A stretch of 49,189 nucleotides of DNA, from contig CAJUDO010000023.1 in NCBI GenBank assembly GCA_910585405.1, positions 1-49,189 on the forward strand. The letters are read 5' to 3'. Position numbers and translations under genes: made by a program. The notes under the pieces are model-generated. The model was given only the letters and a program-made list of their open reading frames with translations. It was not told the origin of the DNA and ran no database searches. Position 1 is the stretch's first letter. Each line of letters begins with the position of its first letter. The DNA is from an uncultured Peptococcaceae bacterium (GTDB taxonomy: Bacteria; Bacillota; Peptococcia; Peptococcales; Peptococcaceae). This document shows positions 40,425-49,174 of this stretch, piece by piece.

Positions 40425-41267
40425 ATGGAAGATAAAGATTTTATTGAGTTTACAACTGGGTTGGAGGAAGAAGAATTACCAGAGATAAATAAAATGGCCG
40501 AGGATTGGGATACTTATGTAACCTATTTGGATGATGAAAAAGCGTTGATTATGATAGAATTGGAAGTGGCCAAGATTGCGCCGATTACCACGTACTATCA
40601 TCTTCTAGGTATTCAATTTACAATCAAGAATCCTACAGAGGATGGGTTTTATACGGCGGAGGAACAGCCGCGGCTTTTTGAAATCGAAGACCGCATTGTT
40701 GCTGTATATCGGGATGAGGCACACGCGAAGCATGTGGCTAGTATCACCACTGGCGGTACGCGAATGTTATATTTTTATGCGGAAAGTGATGAATTCTTAG
40801 CCGGTCTGGTGGGGAAAATTGCTTCTGAATTTGATGACTATGAATTCAACTATCTGTTGGACAAGGATGCGCCATGGAATTTTTATTTTAATGTGTTGTA
40901 TCCAAGTCTGTTGGATATGCAAATCATGAAAAACCGCCGTATGCTGAGACTTATGGCGGAGAAAGGCGAGGACTTGACACAGGTGCGAGAGGTTACCCAT
41001 TGGTTCTACTTCGATAATGGAGCTTCCCGCAAACAGGCATCGGTACGTATGCGGGATGGAGGCTGTGAAATTTTAGATGATAATTTCTTTGATGAACGGA
41101 TTCCCGACTATAACTTTGGGCTACGTGTTTTGATTAAACATAATATGACCCAGGAAACGATGCTGGAAGTGACTTATGCGCTCTATGATTTTGTGGAAAA
41201 ATACGGCGGCATTTATGACGGTTGGAATATTATACCTGATGGAGATCCAGAAACAGATTTCGTGTGA
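40425..41267 (+). CDS. DUF695 and RraB domain protein
   Basis: A 280-residue soluble acidic protein from the ATG at 40425, preceded by AAGGAGAG. Residues about 10-150 resemble DUF695 (WDTYVTYLDDEKALIMIELEVAK, read as two short stretches; RMLYFYAES). The C-terminal part from about 180, beginning REVTHWFYFDNGASRKQASVRM, resembles RraB, a modulator of RNase E in proteobacteria. RNase E itself is usually absent from Bacillota, so the role here is unknown and may involve another RNase. It is monocistronic or shares a transcript with pncB 90 bp downstream. Confidence 0.65.
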   Translation: MEDKDFIEFTTGLEEEELPEINKMAEDWDTYVTYLDDEKALIMIELEVAKIAPITTYYHLLGIQFTIKNPTEDGFYTAEEQPRLFEIEDRIVAVYRDEAHAKHVASITTGGTRMLYFYAESDEFLAGLVGKIASEFDDYEFNYLLDKDAPWNFYFNVLYPSLLDMQIMKNRRMLRLMAEKGEDLTQVREVTHWFYFDNGASRKQASVRMRDGGCEILDDNFFDERIPDYNFGLRVLIKHNMTQETMLEVTYALYDFVEKYGGIYDGWNIIPDGDPETDFV

Positions 41268-41357
41268 TTGTAATGGATTTTGGAGAGTTCGACAGACAGT
41301 AGCAGAAGGGTTTTCTTGCAAAAATTTGCAGCATGGTTGAGGAAGGGGAGTTTCCAC

Positions 41358-42842
41358 ATGAAACAAGAAATTGAAGACAAAATGAATTTGACATTGTTAG
41401 CGGATTTTTATGAAATTACTATGGCCAATGGCTATTTAGAGCATGGCGTGGCTGACCAAATTGCCTATTATGATATGTTTTTCCGGCGCATACCTGATGA
41501 AGGGGGCTTTGCTATCATGGCAGGGCTTGAGCAGGTGATTGATTATCTAAAAAATTTGCATTTTACAGAGCGGGATATTGCATATTTGCGAGGGAAAAAT
41601 TGCTTCTGCGAGGAATTTTTAGATTATCTGACCAACTTCAAATTCAGCTGTGATGTATGGGCGATTCCAGAGGGTATGCCCGTATTTCCGGGAGAACCGT
41701 TGCTTACGGTACGGGGGCCAGCAATCCAGGCACAGTTTTTGGAAACAATGATTTTGTTGACAATCAGTCACCAGTGTTTAATTGCTACAAAAGCCAATCG
41801 AATTGTACGGGCTGCAGAGGGTAGAAGCGTTATGGAATTTGGTTCTCGCCGTGCGCAAGGTGCCGACGGTGCAATTATGGGTGCCAGGGCGGCGTATATC
41901 GGCGGTTGTGTGGGTACAGCCTGCACGATTGTCGATCGGGATATGCATATTCCGGCCTTGGGTACTATGGCGCACAGCTGGGTGCAGATGTTTCCTACCG
42001 AGGAAGAGGCTTTTCGCAATTATGCGCGAACCTATCCAGACAATTGTACTCTGCTGATTGATACCTACAATGTATTGCAATCGGGGCTGCCTAATGCGAT
42101 CAAAATATTTGACGAGGAAGTGGTTCCCAGAGGATTCCGCCCCAAAGGGGTGCGCATCGACAGTGGCGATATTGCTTATCTCTCCAAAAGAGCTCGGGCT
42201 ATGTTAGACGAAGCGGGTTATACAGATTGTAGTATTGTAGCTTCGAACTCGCTGGACGAATATATTATCCGTGATATTCTAGACCAAGGTGGTCGGGTAG
42301 ATTCCTTTGGTGTAGGGGAACGTTTGGTAACGGCAAAATCCGATCCAGTATTTGGCGGTGTATATAAATTGGCGGCAGTGGAAAAGGATGGTCAACTGGT
42401 GCCTAAAATTAAAATCAGTGAAAATGTAGAAAAAATCACCAATCCTGGCTTCAAAAAGCCATGGCGTCTGTATGAATGCGGTACAGGCAAAGCTATTGCT
42501 GATGTGATTACTTTGGCTGATGAGGTGATAGATGACAGTCAGCCTTATGAGATTTTTGACCCTTCCTATACCTGGAAACGTAAAATTATAAAAGATTTTG
42601 TAGCAAAACCATTACAGGTTCCGGTGTTTGTAAAAGGAGAGTGCGTTTATCAATCTCCTAACTTGCAGGAGATCCAACAGTTCTGCAAGGAACAAATTGC
42701 GACTTTATGGGATGAGGTATTACGCTTCGAACATCCACATAATTATTACGTGGATTTATCACAAAATTTGTGGGATATGAAGCATTTACTGTTAGAAAAA
42801 TATTGTGTGAATTGTGCTGAAAAAATGAAAGCGCAGAGATAA
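41358..42842 (+). CDS. pncB: Nicotinate phosphoribosyltransferase
   Basis: Makes nicotinate mononucleotide from nicotinate and PRPP in the NAD salvage pathway. The 494-residue protein begins at the ATG at 41358, with AGGGGAG seven bases upstream. The family signatures are LTLLADFYEITMANGYLE at the N-terminus, EFGSRRAQGADGAIMGARAA (about 163-182), GTMAHSWVQMFP, and the phosphate-binding GVRIDSGDIAYLSK region. The YeaN-like long C-terminus supports the Gram-positive NAPRT clade. The stretch 42843-42960 after it carries a TATAAT at 42897 that may serve the next operon. Confidence 0.93.
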   Translation: MKQEIEDKMNLTLLADFYEITMANGYLEHGVADQIAYYDMFFRRIPDEGGFAIMAGLEQVIDYLKNLHFTERDIAYLRGKNCFCEEFLDYLTNFKFSCDVWAIPEGMPVFPGEPLLTVRGPAIQAQFLETMILLTISHQCLIATKANRIVRAAEGRSVMEFGSRRAQGADGAIMGARAAYIGGCVGTACTIVDRDMHIPALGTMAHSWVQMFPTEEEAFRNYARTYPDNCTLLIDTYNVLQSGLPNAIKIFDEEVVPRGFRPKGVRIDSGDIAYLSKRARAMLDEAGYTDCSIVASNSLDEYIIRDILDQGGRVDSFGVGERLVTAKSDPVFGGVYKLAAVEKDGQLVPKIKISENVEKITNPGFKKPWRLYECGTGKAIADVITLADEVIDDSQPYEIFDPSYTWKRKIIKDFVAKPLQVPVFVKGECVYQSPNLQEIQQFCKEQIATLWDEVLRFEHPHNYYVDLSQNLWDMKHLLLEKYCVNCAEKMKAQR

Positions 42843-42963
42843 TGTTATTGAGATAGATAAAAAGAGCAGAGAACGGTATTTCTTTTTTAGTAATTGTATA
42901 ATAAAGAAATATGGTAATTACTGAGGAAATACTTTAAGCGCTGTTTTATGAAACGGGTATGTA

Positions 42964-43872
42964 ATGATGAAAAAAAGAAACATATTGGTTTTGATGTTGT
43001 TTTTTGGGGTGTTGTCTCTGATTATGATTGGCTGTGGGGATAAGGCACCAACGCAGGAAGCTTTGGCGGGTGAACAGGAGTTGGCGATTCGTTTGGCAAC
43101 AAATTACCGGCAGGGCAGTATTGGCTATCAGCAACTGGAAAATTTTGCACAGACTCTGCAGGAAAAGTCGGAAAATACAATCGTCGTCAAAGTGTATGCT
43201 ACGAATGAATGGAGCAACGCAGAAGAATTTGCGGAGTATGTGGAGTTGGGCAGTTTGGAAATGGCTTGCTTAAAGTTAGAGAGCGCAGAACAATTGCAGA
43301 CTGCTTATGCGCTGTATAAGCAACCTTATCTGTTCAGTAACTTACAGGCGGTGGAGAGTTATATTCTAGGTGCAGAAGGCAGGAAAGCATTAGACATATT
43401 GCCGCAGGATTTCTACGGCGTGGGTTTTGTGCCTGACGGCTATTTGTATCTGGTGGATAATGGACAAGTGCAGTGGGAATCTTATGGAATTGTAAAGCAT
43501 CTGGGAGAAACAAAAGCGTTAGAGAATACGAAGATATATGATTTGAGAGCAGTTTATAGCATCCAGCCGTTAGTAACGATGCGCGATTGGTGGGACATGC
43601 TGACGGAAGAACAGCAAAGCTGGATACAGGAAAGTTTCAGTGAAGCAGTTGTGGCTTCCTTTGCTGGACAACGGGAGAGCGACCCAACTCAAACGTTATT
43701 ATCCAGCGGTGTGATATTTGAAGACAACACTGCGCCAGCGTGGAACAGTTACAGCAGCATGTATCAAAACCAGAGAGAAGCATATTTCGCTGAACACAGT
43801 GATTCTCTTACAGCGTATTGGCGTCCTGTAGTGATATCCCCTGCGATAACAGGAGAGGAGGCAGTATCGTGA
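42964..43872 (+). CDS. DctP-like substrate-binding lipoprotein, probable sensory component
   Basis: A 302-residue lipoprotein (lipobox LIMIGC, Cys near 24) of the TRAP DctP family. N-terminal lobe features are present: LATNYRQGSIGYQQLENFAQ, then LGSLEMACLK and YKQPYLFSNLQAVESYILG. The segment that in DctP proteins follows as 'GLKIRV...GVVDGQEN', holding the ligand-anchoring Arg, is missing. The sequence passes straight to the C-terminal WWDMLTEEQQSWIQES part. No TRAP membrane subunits are encoded. Its stop overlaps the response regulator start by 4 bp, so it likely presents a ligand to the kinase rather than to a transporter. Confidence 0.75.
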   Translation: MMKKRNILVLMLFFGVLSLIMIGCGDKAPTQEALAGEQELAIRLATNYRQGSIGYQQLENFAQTLQEKSENTIVVKVYATNEWSNAEEFAEYVELGSLEMACLKLESAEQLQTAYALYKQPYLFSNLQAVESYILGAEGRKALDILPQDFYGVGFVPDGYLYLVDNGQVQWESYGIVKHLGETKALENTKIYDLRAVYSIQPLVTMRDWWDMLTEEQQSWIQESFSEAVVASFAGQRESDPTQTLLSSGVIFEDNTAPAWNSYSSMYQNQREAYFAEHSDSLTAYWRPVVISPAITGEEAVS

Positions 43873-44576
43873 AAGATGTTATTTTAATTGTAGAAGATGA
43901 GACTAATATAAGAGCAAATGTTGCAGAGTTTTTACGTGCCGAAGATTTTGATACGTTAGTAGCAAAAGATGGGGAAGAGGCTGTTACTATTTTTGACGAG
44001 AAGAAGCCGGATTTGGTAATTCTGGATTTAATGCTTCCAAAAATGGATGGCTTGGAAGTCTGCAAATATATTCGCCGCGACTCAGATGTGCCGATTATTA
44101 TGGTGACTGCACGGGATGAAGAAATTGATAAGCTGTTGGGGTTGGAATTGGGTGCAGATGATTATATTACAAAACCTTTCAGCCTGCGGGAATTGAAGGC
44201 ACGAATCAAGGCCGTGCTACGACGCACAAAATCTGGCTCAGGAAAGAGCACGACGGATGAGATTCTCACTTTTGGTACGTTGGAGGTGGATTTGGGCCGT
44301 CGGGAAGTAAAACAGCAGGGAAAAATAGTAGATTTGACGCCTTCAGAGTATGCAATTTTAATCACCTTGTGTCAAAATATTGGGCGCCCTTACAGTCGGC
44401 TGCAACTACTGAATGCTACGTTGGGAGAAAGCTATGCCGGTTATGAGCGGGCGATTGACACCCATGTGAGCAATTTGCGCAAAAAAATAGAGCCCAATTC
44501 GCAAAAACCTATTTATATACTAACAGTCTATGGTCTAGGTTATAAATTCGGTGATCATTATGAGATTAACCAGTAA
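43869..44576 (+). CDS. OmpR-family response regulator
   Basis: A 235-residue regulator with a receiver domain (Glu9/Asp10 acidic pair, phosphoacceptor Asp53 in ILDLMLPKMDG, Lys in ITKPF) and a winged-helix DNA-binding domain (about 135-232; TPSEYAILITL, RAIDTHVSNLRKKIE, VYGLGYKF). The start is GTG at 43869 with GGAGAGGAGG upstream, overlapping the stop of the DctP-like gene by 4 bp. It overlaps the kinase gene downstream. Confidence 0.93.
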   Translation: MKDVILIVEDETNIRANVAEFLRAEDFDTLVAKDGEEAVTIFDEKKPDLVILDLMLPKMDGLEVCKYIRRDSDVPIIMVTARDEEIDKLLGLELGADDYITKPFSLRELKARIKAVLRRTKSGSGKSTTDEILTFGTLEVDLGRREVKQQGKIVDLTPSEYAILITLCQNIGRPYSRLQLLNATLGESYAGYERAIDTHVSNLRKKIEPNSQKPIYILTVYGLGYKFGDHYEINQ

Positions 44577-45939
44577 AATCAGTATTGTACTGGTCGCAGT
44601 GGTGTTGATGACAGGGATTTTGATTGGCATTCTCTGTATTGAAAATACTAGCAGTGCATTTGACGAATATTTATATGATACCTATGAGGTAATGTTGAAT
44701 GAATGGGCTCGTACCTTCGTAACTTATTATACGTATAATGGCAATAGTTGGGTCGGAGTGGAAAACCTAGGACGCTTTTCAGACTTGCAACAATCTGGGG
44801 TGGTACTCAGCGATTTGAACGGTCGAATTTTGTATTATTATGATATGAGTTATGTAGGCAAGCAAGTACCATCAGATATTTACAGCAGAGGCTATATTTT
44901 ACGGGTAGATAATGATGTGATCGGCATTTTGTACCCGGCGGCGCTATTCAGTGAAACGTTTATGCAGCTTGAACAAAACTTTGTAAGATCAGCCATTGCG
45001 GCAGCAGGGAAAGGGGTATTTTTTACTAGCCTGTTCGCTATTATTATTGGGATTGGGTTGTCAGTAGGAATCGTACATCCGTTGAGAGCATTAACAAAAG
45101 CTACGAAACGGATGGCAAAGGGAAACTTTGAAGAACCGCTGCCCATTTTCAGCACGGATGAGATAGGGGATTTGTCTCGTTCCTTTAACACAATGGCACA
45201 GGAACTGCAAAAAAGTAATGATTTGCGCAAACAAATGGTAGCGGATACCAGCCACGAATTGCGGACACCGTTGACTGTGCTGGCCAGTAAGTTGGAATTT
45301 GCACTGGAGAAAAATAAACCACTGGAAGTAGAAGAAACGATGGTGCTCTATGACGAAGTGATTCGTCTGAAAGGCTTGGTGAACGAGTTACAGGATTTAA
45401 GCAAGTTAGAAGCGGGATATGCGATGCTGGACAAAACGTTGATCAATTTTCGTGATTATTTTGCGGATCTTGATATGCTTTTGGAAGCAGAAGCAGAAAG
45501 CCGCAACATGACTTTGGAGGTGCATTTAGATGATGCACCCGAGTACTGTTATGCAGATCCAAAACGCCTGAAACAGATTATCCTTAATCTGGTGAACAAT
45601 GCGTTCCGCTATACGCCGGAGTATGGGCGTATTACCATTGAAGCGCGGCAGGAGAAAAATGATTTCATTTTTTCTGTACAGGATACGGGGATGGGAATTG
45701 CTCCTGAAGATATTGATAAAATTTTTGAGCGTTTTTATCGCACGGATCGTTCCCGTGATCGGGAAAAAGGCGGAAGTGGTTTGGGGCTTGCTATTACAAA
45801 GGCTTTGGTGGAAGCTCATGGCGGTTGGATTCATGTGGCTAGCGAGTTGAATGAAGGGACTATCTTTACGGTAATGTTGCCTGGTTGGGATGAAACAGCA
45901 GAAAACGCGAAAACAGAACAGAAAAAGGGTAGTCTGTGA
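44560..45939 (+). CDS. Sensor histidine kinase (HAMP, HisKA, HATPase_c)
   Basis: A 459-residue membrane kinase, or 462 with the GTG at 44551. There are two helices (about 7-28 and 148-172) around an extracytoplasmic domain of about 115 residues. A HAMP domain (about 172-225) and HisKA with DTSHELRTPLTVL (phosphoacceptor His) follow. The HATPase has N-box ILNLVNNAFRYTPE, G1 DTGMGI, F-box FERFYRTDRSR and G2 GGSGLGLAI. The small external domain may dock the DctP-like lipoprotein encoded first in the operon. It overlaps the regulator gene by 17 bp. Confidence 0.92.
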   Translation: MRLTSKISIVLVAVVLMTGILIGILCIENTSSAFDEYLYDTYEVMLNEWARTFVTYYTYNGNSWVGVENLGRFSDLQQSGVVLSDLNGRILYYYDMSYVGKQVPSDIYSRGYILRVDNDVIGILYPAALFSETFMQLEQNFVRSAIAAAGKGVFFTSLFAIIIGIGLSVGIVHPLRALTKATKRMAKGNFEEPLPIFSTDEIGDLSRSFNTMAQELQKSNDLRKQMVADTSHELRTPLTVLASKLEFALEKNKPLEVEETMVLYDEVIRLKGLVNELQDLSKLEAGYAMLDKTLINFRDYFADLDMLLEAEAESRNMTLEVHLDDAPEYCYADPKRLKQIILNLVNNAFRYTPEYGRITIEARQEKNDFIFSVQDTGMGIAPEDIDKIFERFYRTDRSRDREKGGSGLGLAITKALVEAHGGWIHVASELNEGTIFTVMLPGWDETAENAKTEQKKGSL

Positions 45940-46019
45940 GAAAACAGAACTTATGGGATAAAACTGCATTATCTCTTAGAAAAAAAGAGAAAAGTGTGAC
46001 GAAAAATAGATTTGTTTGA

Positions 46020-46083
46020 GAACAGGGCTGTTACTGCGGAACCGTTTATGGTAGATGCGAGTAAGCGCCCTGTTTTAGTTTTT
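46020..46083 (+). terminator. Terminator of the sensory operon
   Basis: Arms AAACAGGGC/GCCCTGTTT around a long partly paired loop, followed by TAGTTTTTG, about 80 bp after the kinase stop. Confidence 0.65.
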
Positions 46084-46084
46084 G

Positions 46085-46113
46085 TTGCAATTTTATAGAG
46101 AAACCTGTATGAT
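46085..46113 (+). promoter_or_regulatory. Promoter of the rnr-smpB operon
   Basis: TTGCAA (46085-46090), a 17-bp spacer and TATGAT (46108-46113), about 95 bp before the RNase R start. Confidence 0.6.
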
Positions 46114-46213
46114 GGAAACAACATAAATGTATTGTGAATGAATAGAAGTGGCTTTGTGCTGCGAAAAATATAAGAAACAAAGGAGGTGTCCTTTGTATTT
46201 TGGAGGTGAAGTA

Positions 46214-48382
46214 ATGTTAACTAAAGAGAGTATTGTTACGTATCTTGAAAATGAAGCGGTACGTCCGTTAAGTGAAGTCGAACTGGCAGAACAGTTGGGT
46301 GCTGACAGTTCGGAATCCTTGGTGCAGCTGAAAGGCTTGTTGCAGGAACTGGAAAATGAAGGTACGCTGGTACTAAGTCGCAAGAAACGCTATGGCCTAC
46401 CGTCTCAGTTTAATTTGTTAATTGGCGTGATCAGCCGTCATCCCAAAGGGTTTGGTTTTTTGATTACGGAAAACCGTGATCAGGAGGATTTGTATATCCA
46501 TTCTTCTGATTTAGGCGGTGCGCTGAACGGCGATAAAGTAATTGTGCGAATAAAACGGCCTGCAGGTTTTGATGTGCGTACTGGCACGAAATTTCGGGCC
46601 GAGGGAGAAGTCATCCGTATTTTGCAGCGCAAAGTGCAGCAGGTGGTAGGAACTTTTGAAAACAGCAAGCATTTTGGTTTTGTTGTGCCGGATGATAAGC
46701 GATTCGGCAGCGATATTTTTATAGCGAAAGAGGATTTTAATGGGGCACGCAATGGGATGAAGGTATTGGTGGAAATCACCAGTTGGCCGCAGAAAACGCG
46801 CAGTGCCGAAGGGAAAATTGTTCAAATCATTGGATTTAAGGATTCTCCAGGTGTGGATATTTTGTCCATTATTTTTGGACACGATTTACCTCAGGAATTT
46901 CCGGTTGAAGTGTTGGAGGCAGCTGCACGTATTCCTGAAACAATACCAGCAAGGGATTTGGCAGGGCGCCGTGATTTGCGAAATGTAACGATGATCACCA
47001 TCGACGGAGAAGATGCGAAGGATTTGGATGATGCAGTGTCGGTAGAAAGATTGGCTAACGGAAACTGTCTGTTGGGGGTACATATCGCTGATGTAGGACA
47101 CTATGTGACAGAGGATAGTGTGCTGGATAAGGAAGCGTTAGAGCGTGCTACAAGTATTTATTTAGTCGACAGGGTGATTCCGATGCTGCCGCAGAAATTG
47201 TCCAACGGTCTTTGCAGTTTAAATGCAGGGGAAGATCGTTTGGCGCTGACCTGTATGATGGAAATAGATTGCAAAGGCGTAGTTGTGGCCCATGAAATTT
47301 TCGAATCAGTGATTCATGTAGATTATCGTATGACCTACAAAAATGTTACAAAAATTTTGGTGGAGCAGGATGAGATCTTGTGTACTCAGTACGAACGTAT
47401 TTTGCCGATGCTGCGTGAAATGGAGAGCCTGCAGGGGATTTTAGAACGCAAACGGATTCATCGCGGCGCCGTGATGTTCCATGCACCGGAGAGTAAAGTG
47501 ATTTTGGACAAAAAAGGACGGCCGGTACGTATTGAGTGGCGGGAAAATGGGATTGCCGATAAAATAATAGAAGAATTCATGCTCTGCGCCAATGAAACGG
47601 TAGCAGAACATTATTTCTGGATGGAGGTTCCTTTTTTGTATCGTGTGCATGAGGAACCTGCGGTAGAGGATGTGGCAGATGTAAATAAGTTTTTGCAGGC
47701 ATTGGGATACAGCATTAAGGGCACCGGAAATGTAATTCATCCAAAAGCATACCAGAGTATCGTGGAAGCAGTGGCAGATAAGCCTGAAGAACAATTGGTG
47801 AACAGTGTGCTGCTGCGTTCTATGCAGCATGCACGGTATGATACGGAAGCGTTGGGACATTTCGGGCTGTCAGCACAGTATTATTCCCATTTTACATCGC
47901 CTATTCGGCGGTATCCTGATCTAGCGATTCATCGTGTTATAAAAGAATTGCTGCATCATGGGGAACAACTGGAGCAAACGCGTTTGGAGCAGCTTGAGGA
48001 GAAAATGCATCAGTATGCCGTACAATCTTCTCTGCGGGAAAAGGTGGCAGAGGATGCCGAGCGCGATAGCGTAGAACTGAAGAAGGCCGAGTATATGAAG
48101 CCTTTTGTGGGAGAGGTTTTTGCGGCAAAGATCAGCGGCGTTACAAACTTTGGAATGTTTGTGCAGTTAGAGAATTCGGTAGAGGGCCTTGTGCATATTT
48201 CTACGCTAGTGGATGATTTTTATCATTTTCGACCTGAAAGCTTTTCACTGCTGGGAGAGCACAGCCGGAAAATTTATCAGTTGGGCCAAGAGGTAAATGT
48301 GAGATTAACAAGAGTGAGCATAGAAGATCGACAATTAGATTTTGAGGTGGTGAAAGAGCATGAAAGTAATTGCAGAAAATAG
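46214..48382 (+). CDS. rnr: Ribonuclease R
   Basis: A 3'-5' exoribonuclease of 722 residues. It has an N-terminal winged helix (about 1-65), a cold-shock-type OB domain (about 67-150; GVISRHPKGFGFLI), and a second CSD. The RNB catalytic domain follows (from about 245; TIDGEDAKDLDDAV with the metal-binding aspartates). An S1 domain is near the C-terminus (about 640-715; GEVFAAKISGVTNFGMFVQL). I start at 46214 because GGAGG lies seven bases upstream. The 3' end overlaps smpB by 23 bp, the usual pairing for trans-translation and RNA decay. Confidence 0.95.
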   Translation: MLTKESIVTYLENEAVRPLSEVELAEQLGADSSESLVQLKGLLQELENEGTLVLSRKKRYGLPSQFNLLIGVISRHPKGFGFLITENRDQEDLYIHSSDLGGALNGDKVIVRIKRPAGFDVRTGTKFRAEGEVIRILQRKVQQVVGTFENSKHFGFVVPDDKRFGSDIFIAKEDFNGARNGMKVLVEITSWPQKTRSAEGKIVQIIGFKDSPGVDILSIIFGHDLPQEFPVEVLEAAARIPETIPARDLAGRRDLRNVTMITIDGEDAKDLDDAVSVERLANGNCLLGVHIADVGHYVTEDSVLDKEALERATSIYLVDRVIPMLPQKLSNGLCSLNAGEDRLALTCMMEIDCKGVVVAHEIFESVIHVDYRMTYKNVTKILVEQDEILCTQYERILPMLREMESLQGILERKRIHRGAVMFHAPESKVILDKKGRPVRIEWRENGIADKIIEEFMLCANETVAEHYFWMEVPFLYRVHEEPAVEDVADVNKFLQALGYSIKGTGNVIHPKAYQSIVEAVADKPEEQLVNSVLLRSMQHARYDTEALGHFGLSAQYYSHFTSPIRRYPDLAIHRVIKELLHHGEQLEQTRLEQLEEKMHQYAVQSSLREKVAEDAERDSVELKKAEYMKPFVGEVFAAKISGVTNFGMFVQLENSVEGLVHISTLVDDFYHFRPESFSLLGEHSRKIYQLGQEVNVRLTRVSIEDRQLDFEVVKEHESNCRK

Positions 48383-48815
48383 AAAGGCAAGACATGATTA
48401 TTTAATCGAAGAATGTTTTGAAACGGGTATTGAATTGAAAGGCACAGAGGTAAAATCTATGCGGGCGGGACGCGCCAATTTGAAGGATAGTTTCGCTGTA
48501 ATTGAAAATGGTGAATTATATTTGTATGGAATGCATATCAGTCCCTATGAGCACGGCAATATTTTTAATGTGGAACCGATGCGTCCACGAAAATTATTGA
48601 TGCACAAAAAAGAAATTATGCGTTTGCTAGGAAAAACGAAGGAGCAGGGGCTTACTTTAGTGCCGTTGAAGGCATATTTCAAAAAAGATAAGATAAAAAT
48701 AGAATTGGCACTGGCAAAAGGGAAAAAGCTTTATGATAAGAGAGAGGCTGCAGCAGAAAAAAGTGCAAAACGGGAAATTGAAAAGGCGATGAAAGAACGT
48801 TCCAGAGCAGTTTAA
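48360..48815 (+). CDS. smpB: tmRNA-binding protein SmpB
   Basis: A 151-residue partner of tmRNA in ribosome rescue. Typical segments are ENRKARHDYLIEECFETGIE near the start, GTEVKSMRAGRANLKDSF (about 28-45), GMHISPYEHGN, and a basic C-terminal tail ending KREIEKAMKERSRAV. It begins inside the rnr gene (23-bp overlap) with GAGGTGGTGAAAG upstream. The tmRNA gene is not seen downstream within the window. Confidence 0.96.
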   Translation: MKVIAENRKARHDYLIEECFETGIELKGTEVKSMRAGRANLKDSFAVIENGELYLYGMHISPYEHGNIFNVEPMRPRKLLMHKKEIMRLLGKTKEQGLTLVPLKAYFKKDKIKIELALAKGKKLYDKREAAAEKSAKREIEKAMKERSRAV

Positions 48816-48842
48816 GATAAAGGCGAGGAGTTGTGTAGAAAG

Positions 48843-48983
48843 ATGAAAGAAATTCGTCAGATTTATATGGCACAAAAGAAAAAGGACGTTCAGCATCATT
48901 TTATGTTGGTTGGTCTGGCTGCTGCTTTGTTGGGGGCGCTGGCAGCAGTAGCCGGAAATCTGGAGCGATGGAAAAAACTGTGA
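48843..48983 (+). CDS. Small single-helix membrane protein
   Basis: A 46-residue frame starting at the ATG at 48843, with GGCGAGGAG some 15 bases upstream and GAAAG directly before it. A basic N-terminus precedes one hydrophobic helix (about 21-38, Ala/Leu-rich) and the C-terminal ERWKKL. It follows smpB by 27 bp and precedes a good terminator, so it is probably the last gene of the rnr operon. Function unknown. Confidence 0.55.
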   Translation: MKEIRQIYMAQKKKDVQHHFMLVGLAAALLGALAAVAGNLERWKKL

Positions 48984-48993
48984 TAGAATATGC

Positions 48994-49032
48994 AAAAAGG
49001 GAACAAACACTTTTGCGGTTTGTTCCCTTTTT
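48994..49032 (+). terminator. Terminator of the rnr-smpB operon
   Basis: A perfect 15-bp stem AAAAAGGGAACAAAC/GTTTGTTCCCTTTTT with a 9-nt loop. Confidence 0.9.
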
Positions 49033-49074
49033 GATTTAGCAGAATCAAAAAAGAAAAAATTTGAAAAGAATATG

Positions 49075-49174
49075 TTGACAAAAAGAAATGAGAGTGATAA
49101 AATATGAAAAGTCGTCAGCGAGACGGTCAGCACAAGAAAAGAAAAAGAGAAATAAATGAAAAAAGGTGTTGACA
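49075..49174 (+). promoter_or_regulatory. Probable tandem promoters of a stable-RNA operon
   Basis: TTGACA (49075-49080), a 17-bp spacer and TAAAAT (49098-49103) form one strong promoter. A second TTGACA at 49169-49174 starts another promoter cut by the window end. Closely spaced consensus promoters in an A-rich non-coding stretch are typical of rRNA operons in Bacillota. Confidence 0.5.
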
